A stretch of 64,000 nucleotides of DNA from Halobacterium sp. DL1. Its GTDB lineage: Archaea; Halobacteriota; Halobacteria; Halobacteriales; Halobacteriaceae. The translations under genes were made by a program, and so were the position numbers. This document shows positions 59,816 to 64,000 of this stretch, piece by piece. A model generated the notes under the pieces. It was not told the origin of the DNA. It made no database searches and saw only the letters and a list, made by a program, of their open reading frames with translations. The stretch is from the NCBI GenBank assembly GCA_000230955.3, contig CP007061.1, forward strand, positions 62,001 through 126,000. Direction: 5' to 3'. How positions within the stretch are numbered: position 1 is the first letter of the stretch; every line of letters begins with the position of its first letter.

Positions 59816-60745
59816 TCAGCCCTCTGCAACCGTGTCGATGATCTTCTGTGCGGTCGAACTGATCCGCCCGAGACGTTCCTGAATGCCCTCCGCATCGTCG
59901 CCCTGCCACGCGGCAAGATAGAACGCTGACCCGCTCGTATCCAGGTCGAAATACCGCCCGACGATGTACGCGACGGCTTCTGCCTCGACCTCACGTTTCG
60001 ACCGCTCGGTCGCGTCGTCGACGTCGGAATGGAGCAGCGCGTGCGCGTACTCGTGGATGAGCGTCACGGCGAGATCGGCCTGATTCGGGCGGGCTTTCGC
60101 CTCGACGACTGGGTGAAGATCACGCTTACTCCGATATTTGCAGACACCCTTCGCGCTGCCGTGCTCCCAGTCGGCAGCGTCGACGATGCGAACCTCGACA
60201 TCGAGATTGTCCGCCGCGCCGAGGAGCACGGGAACCAGGTCTTGGGCATCCCCCGTGGCCTCGGTTTCTAGCTCGGGTAGTGGTTCGCCCTCGGTCTGGG
60301 AGACGTCGAACACAGAGGTTGGCTTGAACCCGACCAGTCCGTTCGACCACTCGTCGGGCGGCGTCTCGTCGTACTCACAGTCGCTTTGCTCGTGGTAGCT
60401 CTGCGAGTTCTCACACTCCGGGCATTGCTTCGTAATAATTGGTGCCCAGATCCAGATGGCCTGTTCGCCTTCCTGGACGTGCCGGTCGAACTCGTTCCGC
60501 CAAGTGTTGTAGCCCGCGATTTTTGTCGCCTGGGGACACTGGAGGGTGATCAGGAGCGTGTTCCGATGGGAGTAGTCGTGGAACTGACTTTGGATGTCGA
60601 GCCACTCTTGGAACTCCTCACTGGCCTTCGCCTCGTCGACGTCTGCAACAAGGTCGTCTATCCAATTTTCGATGGTGCTGTGCATCTCGGCGTTCCGTGT
60701 GTCGGTCTCCTCAAAGGAGGCCGACGGGTCACTGGTCGTAGCCAT
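59816..60745 (-). CDS. ArdC-like protein with zinc metallopeptidase motif, second copy
   Basis: 309 residues from ATG 60745. Same architecture as 23474-24412: ArdC ssDNA-binding domain (FQEWLDIQSQFHDYSHRNTLLI), CPECENSQ knuckle, HEYAHALLHSD and EAEAVAYIVGRYFDLD. Sequence has diverged by roughly 20-25% from its paralogue, mostly in the linker before the protease domain. Anti-restriction during plasmid entry is the expected role. Confidence 0.87.
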   Translation of the reverse strand: MATTSDPSASFEETDTRNAEMHSTIENWIDDLVADVDEAKASEEFQEWLDIQSQFHDYSHRNTLLITLQCPQATKIAGYNTWRNEFDRHVQEGEQAIWIWAPIITKQCPECENSQSYHEQSDCEYDETPPDEWSNGLVGFKPTSVFDVSQTEGEPLPELETEATGDAQDLVPVLLGAADNLDVEVRIVDAADWEHGSAKGVCKYRSKRDLHPVVEAKARPNQADLAVTLIHEYAHALLHSDVDDATERSKREVEAEAVAYIVGRYFDLDTSGSAFYLAAWQGDDAEGIQERLGRISSTAQKIIDTVAEG

Positions 60746-60790
60746 AGGATTCACCGAATCGAGTTCACGGCAACTGCGTCAGTTCAGCAC

Positions 60791-60812
60791 GCGCCGCACC
60801 CCTCGGGGGCGC
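60791..60812 (-). promoter_or_regulatory. hairpin leader
   Basis: Minus strand: TTTATTGT then GCGCC / GGCGC around CCCGAGGGGTGC, about 46 bp before the ATG at 60745. Counterpart of 23406-23428. Confidence 0.62.
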
Positions 60813-60901
60813 ACAATAAACGACGGTGCGACTGCGGGGTTTATCTCGGGGGTGCTATCGGGGCTGGGATTAACAATCAGTGCGACACTACCACCGAGAG
60901 G

Positions 60902-61057
60902 ATGGGTCTCGTCGATGCACTTCGTGGGGTTGTTAGCACTCGCACGGCCACCACGTCCACCCTGTATGAGTGTCGCCACTGTGGCACGACTCTCTCGGCG
61001 GATACCGAGACGTGTCCCACCTGCGGTGGGGAGGATGTCGCTCGCTACCAGTTCTGA
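60902..61057 (+). CDS. small zinc-ribbon protein
   Basis: 51 residues from ATG 60902. CRHCGTTLSADTETCPTCGGEDV is a zinc ribbon closely related to that at 24971. It sits on the opposite strand between two module genes, which shows that it was inserted into this copy or lost from the other. Role unknown. Confidence 0.68.
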   Translation: MGLVDALRGVVSTRTATTSTLYECRHCGTTLSADTETCPTCGGEDVARYQF

Positions 61058-61151
61058 GGGGCTCTCGTTCCGTCTGCACAGCTTGTTGTCGAAAACGCTT
61101 CTGTCCGGTAGTGTCCGGCCAGGTACCCCACGGTGTGAATGGCAAAACTGC

Positions 61152-61499
61152 TTATCGGAGCGATTCCGTTTCGTCAGCGAAGCCGACCGTGACGAGATAC
61201 TCGAGGAACGCATCGAACCGCTCGACGTCGCTCGGCGTGTCGGTCGCAATATGTCGCACCCACTCGATAGCCCACTGAAACGCGGGATCAGTTCCACCTT
61301 TTCCATGAATATACCACCAGCGAGCCGCCTTGAGGACGACCAGTGGGTTCGTCGGGGGCTGTTCGCTTGCTAAACCACGGGTGATCGACTCGATTTCTGC
61401 GGGTACGTCGGCTGGCTCGATCTCCCCGGACTGGGTGGTCGAGGTATCGATTGGAATCTCATCGACTGAAACGTCGTCTGCAGTTTGTTGCTGACTCAC
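61152..61499 (-). CDS. hypothetical protein, 115 residues, second copy
   Basis: From GTG 61499. Paralogue of 23038-23385 with the same acidic N-terminus and core ESITRGLASEQPPTNPLVVLKAARWWYIHGKGGTDPAF. The most constant protein of the module after DUF6610. Function unknown. Confidence 0.72.
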   Translation of the reverse strand: MSQQQTADDVSVDEIPIDTSTTQSGEIEPADVPAEIESITRGLASEQPPTNPLVVLKAARWWYIHGKGGTDPAFQWAIEWVRHIATDTPSDVERFDAFLEYLVTVGFADETESLR

Positions 61500-61531
61500 G
61501 GAAAGTCACCTCTGGACGAAGACTCACGAAC

Positions 61532-61556
61532 GAGCCTCCGCCCTCTCCCGGGGCCC
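61532..61556 (-). promoter_or_regulatory. hairpin leader
   Basis: Minus strand: TTTTTCG then GGGCCCC... with loop GGGAGAGGGCGGA and closing GGCTC. Imperfect stem, about 33 bp before the GTG at 61499. Counterpart of 22989-23008. Confidence 0.5.
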
Positions 61557-61574
61557 GAAAAACAGGTCGCGAAG

Positions 61575-62576
61575 TCACGCCGGCGGGATGTAGACGCTCT
61601 GCTCGCCGGCGATTTCCTCCAGGTTGTTCCGGTGACGGTGACTGAAGTAGCACTCGTAGCTGCAGTATCCACAGATTGCGCCGGTATCGTATTCAGCGAC
61701 GTACGGGCCGCGGCGAGTTCGCCAGACGTTCGTCCCGCACTCGGAACAGGCGGCGCCCTCGAGATCGGCAGGACTCGGTCCCTCGTACTCGACGTTGAGC
61801 CCCTCGTCTTGCGGTGTCGATTCGGGCCAGATTCCGTGGGTCCTCCAAAACTCACGGACGCGGGCAAGGCTGTGGCGCACCGTCTTTCGTACGGTGACGT
61901 GGTCGGCGTCGCGACCGCTGTCGTCCCAGCCGTCGGCCGTCCAGAATTCACCGAACTGTGCGCCACGATGCAACCCGTTCCAGTCGACGCCGACGATGTC
62001 GGCCGGTGGCTCGTCGGTGAGTGTCGGTCTGGTCAACTGTCGAATGGCGTCGAGCTGCTTTGGCGGACTCCCACCGAGGATGTGGACGCGCCGCCCTCTC
62101 CAATCGGCTGGGTCGGAGAACTCGTGGGCCAGGCGGTCGGCGTATCCCCGTGAATACCCGAGGACGAGGGTCTCAGGGATCGCGTCGATCACCGCCTGTG
62201 ACTTCGGGACGACGATGAGCTCGGCCTCGGGATAGCTCGCTTGGATCTCACGAGCAGCAGCGACGTGGGCGTCGACGTCGTCGATTTCATCGACGTCGCC
62301 GATGACCCCGACCTCTGGTTCGTACTCGAAGAAGCGGTCGACGAACCGCTCCAGATCGGGATTCCGGAAGTCGTTGTCGAGCATTCCAACGGGGATGCTG
62401 AGGTTCTGATACTGCGTCTCTTGATATCCACAGTCCTCCCGAAAGCCCGGAAGGAAACCGAGCTTATAGGCATCCAGGGTGAACGGCACTCGATGAAGGA
62501 ACGCTATCTGGTCTGCTTGTCTGGCGGCAGCGATGTCGCTAGCCGTGCTGGAGTCTGTACTCAAATCGAGGGACAT
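61575..62576 (-). CDS. DUF6610-family protein, second copy
   Basis: 333 residues from ATG 62576. Paralogue of 21967-22968. From about residue 180 to the stop and through the following T-tract the two genes are almost identical in DNA, while residues 1-137 differ at roughly one position in seven. This uneven pattern points to gene conversion between the inverted copies. C-terminal zinc finger CSECGTNVW...CGYCSYEC retained. Confidence 0.78.
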   Translation of the reverse strand: MSLDLSTDSSTASDIAAARQADQIAFLHRVPFTLDAYKLGFLPGFREDCGYQETQYQNLSIPVGMLDNDFRNPDLERFVDRFFEYEPEVGVIGDVDEIDDVDAHVAAAREIQASYPEAELIVVPKSQAVIDAIPETLVLGYSRGYADRLAHEFSDPADWRGRRVHILGGSPPKQLDAIRQLTRPTLTDEPPADIVGVDWNGLHRGAQFGEFWTADGWDDSGRDADHVTVRKTVRHSLARVREFWRTHGIWPESTPQDEGLNVEYEGPSPADLEGAACSECGTNVWRTRRGPYVAEYDTGAICGYCSYECYFSHRHRNNLEEIAGEQSVYIPPA

Positions 62577-62604
62577 GAATGAACTCGCGAGGCCGCTGCT
62601 GGCC

Positions 62605-62625
62605 GCCCCGCGCCCCTTCAGGGGC
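62605..62625 (-). promoter_or_regulatory. hairpin leader
   Basis: Minus strand: TTTATTGA then GCCCC / GGGGC around TGAAGGGGCGC, 28 bp before the ATG at 62576. Counterpart of 21918-21938. Confidence 0.65.
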
Positions 62626-62648
62626 TCAATAAACCGGGATACCCTCTA

Positions 62649-62690
62649 TTAACCAACACTGTGCGCTTCAACTCGTGGAATGTTGGTTAA
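62649..62690. repeat. TTAACCAACA inverted repeat, copy 6
   Basis: Perfect 10-bp arms (62649-62658, 62681-62690) with a 22-bp spacer unlike that of its counterpart at 21853-21893. Confidence 0.9.
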
Positions 62691-62699
62691 GAGCGGAGC

Positions 62700-62921
62700 T
62701 CACTCCTCATCCTCACGCAGCTCGTCGGCTTTCGACTTGAGGCGTCGCAGAATCTGTGGCCGATTCTGGTGGGCGTTCTCGTAGGCAACACACTCCTGAA
62801 GGGTCTCCATATCGTTGATCGTCACGATACCTGCGTTGATGAGTCGCGTATTCGGGGGCTCGAGCCGTTGTTCTGGTGAAAGCTCGCTTGCGTCAGCCGA
62901 TTGAATATCTGGATTGCTCAC
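62700..62921 (-). CDS. hypothetical protein, 73 residues, second copy
   Basis: Paralogue of 21622-21843 with GTG start 62921 and the core PPNTRLINAGIVTINDMETLQECVAYENAHQNR. Acidic, helical. Function unknown. Confidence 0.7.
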   Translation of the reverse strand: MSNPDIQSADASELSPEQRLEPPNTRLINAGIVTINDMETLQECVAYENAHQNRPQILRRLKSKADELREDEE

Positions 62922-62928
62922 TGGTGAT

Positions 62929-62950
62929 CGCCTCCGCCACTACTGAGGCG
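62929..62950 (-). promoter_or_regulatory. hairpin leader
   Basis: Minus strand: TTTTTTGT then CGCCTC / GAGGCG around AGTAGTGGCG, 7 bp before the GTG at 62921. Counterpart of 21593-21614. Confidence 0.55.
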
Positions 62951-62970
62951 ACAAAAAACAGCCCTCTCCG

Positions 62971-63249
62971 TTACCCGTCTTCTTCCTTGGGTTGGATCTG
63001 ACGAGCGTCCTCTGCGAGATCATGGATGTACTCCCGAAGAATCTCCATGTCCTCGCGAGCGTCTTCGAGCGTCTTGCCTTTCGCTTTGGCCACGATTTTG
63101 TCCTGATCGCGGGTGCCAGTCCCGCGAGTAAGCTTCACGGTGAGGGAGACGCCGACGTCACTACGTTCGACGTATTCGGTTGGCGACGATCCCGTATTGT
63201 CCGATGTCGATTCGCCATTCGAATGAGACGACTGATCGTGACTTGACAT
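62971..63249 (-). CDS. DUF7389-type small protein, second copy
   Basis: 92 residues from ATG 63249. The core YVERSDVGVSLTVKLTRGTGTRDQDKIVAKAKGKTLEDARED is nearly identical to 21294-21572; the acidic N-terminus differs freely. Function unknown. Confidence 0.75.
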   Translation of the reverse strand: MSSHDQSSHSNGESTSDNTGSSPTEYVERSDVGVSLTVKLTRGTGTRDQDKIVAKAKGKTLEDAREDMEILREYIHDLAEDARQIQPKEEDG

Positions 63250-63272
63250 TTGTATCTCTCGGTGATTGGTGT

Positions 63273-63674
63273 TCAAATAGACGGTGCGACCGGTTCCTCG
63301 GATGGGTCGCGAAGCACTGCGTCGATGTCACTGCCGGTGAGGCGCCAGCATCCGTCGGAACCCGTACAATCGAGTTGGCTCACGACCTCGGTCTTGAACT
63401 CTTGGTAGTAATCGAGGGCGAGCGCCTCGTCCTCCGTGTAGTCGAGCAGGAGCGCGAGCGCGAGTTGGGCCGGCCCGCTCCCGCCGTATCCCCACTCGAA
63501 GCCCGAGGGACTGTGGTTCGCCAACGCGAGACTCCGCTCTGGCGTGAGCTGTTCTTGCTCCGATTGGTTCTCGACGATGGCACGGCCTCGACGACGGTAA
63601 CCGACGTAGACAACGTCGGGATCCTCCGAGGCCCGGGACTGTACGTGCGAGGGTGGGTCGCTGATTCCACTCAT
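63273..63674 (-). CDS. DUF6166-family protein, second copy
   Basis: 133 residues from ATG 63674. Same DUF6166 block (LANHSPSGFEWGYGGSGPAQLALALLLDY) as 20869-21270. Together with the following genes it mirrors that module in order and spacing. Confidence 0.82.
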   Translation of the reverse strand: MSGISDPPSHVQSRASEDPDVVYVGYRRRGRAIVENQSEQEQLTPERSLALANHSPSGFEWGYGGSGPAQLALALLLDYTEDEALALDYYQEFKTEVVSQLDCTGSDGCWRLTGSDIDAVLRDPSEEPVAPSI

Positions 63675-63704
63675 AGGTCTGTTCGCGGGAGGCTCGTTCG
63701 ATCA

Positions 63705-63724
63705 CCCCCGCACCCTTCAGGGGG
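63705..63724 (-). promoter_or_regulatory. hairpin leader
   Basis: Minus strand: TTTGTCG then CCCCC / GGGGG around TGAAGGGTGC, 30 bp before the ATG at 63674. Counterpart of 20818-20838. Confidence 0.62.
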
Positions 63725-63833
63725 CGACAAACAGCTACCAGGATTCACTCATGACGAGGATCTCGTCGAACTGTCCCGGGCTGGATTATCGTCGAATCTC
63801 GATACATTTTCAGCCGTCACGGAGGCAGCAGGC

Positions 63834-64000
63834 TTAGTAATCGACGTGTTGGGCTGGCGTAAGCGAAATCGACTCGATTGCTTCACGACGGATCTCTTTC
63901 TCAAGCCCGTTTTCACTCACTAATCGGAGTGCCCCTTCAGGACCATCACGAATCGCTTCGATAGTCGCCGCGAAATACTCCGAGCGACCATTGTCCTCCC
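63834..64000 (-). CDS. hypothetical protein, 5' end outside window
   Basis: Open frame from the window edge to TAA at 63834 (EDNGRSEYFAATIEAIRDGPEGALRLVSENGLEKE...SLTPAQHVDY). Acidic and helical, with a protein-like composition. The part visible is too small for assignment. It lies upstream of the second module in the same direction. Confidence 0.45.
   Translation of the reverse strand, partial: EDNGRSEYFAATIEAIRDGPEGALRLVSENGLEKEIRREAIESISLTPAQHVDY

Noticed and set aside
1-64000. tRNA or rRNA genes
   Set aside because: No cloverleaf with conserved GTTCGANTC-type arm or rRNA core sequence was recognised by eye; a tRNA scan would settle this.

Overview
The window reads as part of a haloarchaeal (class Halobacteria) plasmid or megaplasmid. 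The proteins are strongly acidic. Replication genes are Orc1/Cdc6 initiators flanked by ORB-like iterons. Every insertion sequence belongs to a group common in haloarchaea (ISH6, ISH3, ISH8/IS4, IS66, IS5). Many small genes belong to families I know only from haloarchaeal plasmids. No rRNA, tRNA, CRISPR array or chromosomal housekeeping block was seen. All calls come from reading the sequence; no search was run, so family names rest on recognised motifs.

Layout. 1-9.7 kb: remains of a three-gene minus-strand operon around a ~1,600-residue SF2 helicase fusion. The upstream gene is cut by an ISH3-type element, the helicase is split by an IS66 element with a perfect 8-bp duplication, and the downstream gene is cut by ISH6. 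9.7-11.4 kb: SHOCT membrane protein plus a YHS-domain metal permease. 11.5-12.6 kb: IS5-type element with a passenger membrane gene. 12.8-25.8 kb: accessory region of small zinc-ribbon and hypothetical genes, a Tat lipoprotein beta-propeller, an AbiE-like HTH/nucleotidyltransferase pair, a membrane-anchored Mrr-like nuclease, and a conserved module (DUF6166, DUF7389, DUF6610, ArdC-like). 25.8-29.9 kb: Fic protein and replication origin 1, whose orc1/cdc6 is interrupted by ISH3. 30-37.7 kb: hypothetical genes, an ISH8-type element and an Avs-like STAND NTPase. 37.8-42.8 kb: IS5 with a second passenger gene, then a halocin-C8-like peptide, small membrane proteins and an ABC exporter. 42.9-48.2 kb: a transposase gene split by a 4,028-bp ISH6-bounded composite transposon carrying a 7TM/ATP-grasp protein. 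48.2-55 kb: UPF0175/PIN toxin-antitoxin pair, structured GC-rich leader, OB-fold protein, HNH protein, regulator and a second identical ISH3 copy. 55-58.5 kb: a decayed gene and origin 2 with an intact orc1/cdc6. 58.5-64 kb: an inverted, partly diverged duplicate of the 20.8-24.5 kb module.

The two origins, duplicated modules and identical IS copies suggest a fused, recombining plasmid. Three patterns cut across the genes. First, a hairpin leader (T-tract, variable GC stem, conserved GAGGGGTGC-like loop) stands before most module genes. Second, six intergenic inverted repeats of TTAACCAACA occur. Third, several transposase genes are packed with long perfect palindromes.
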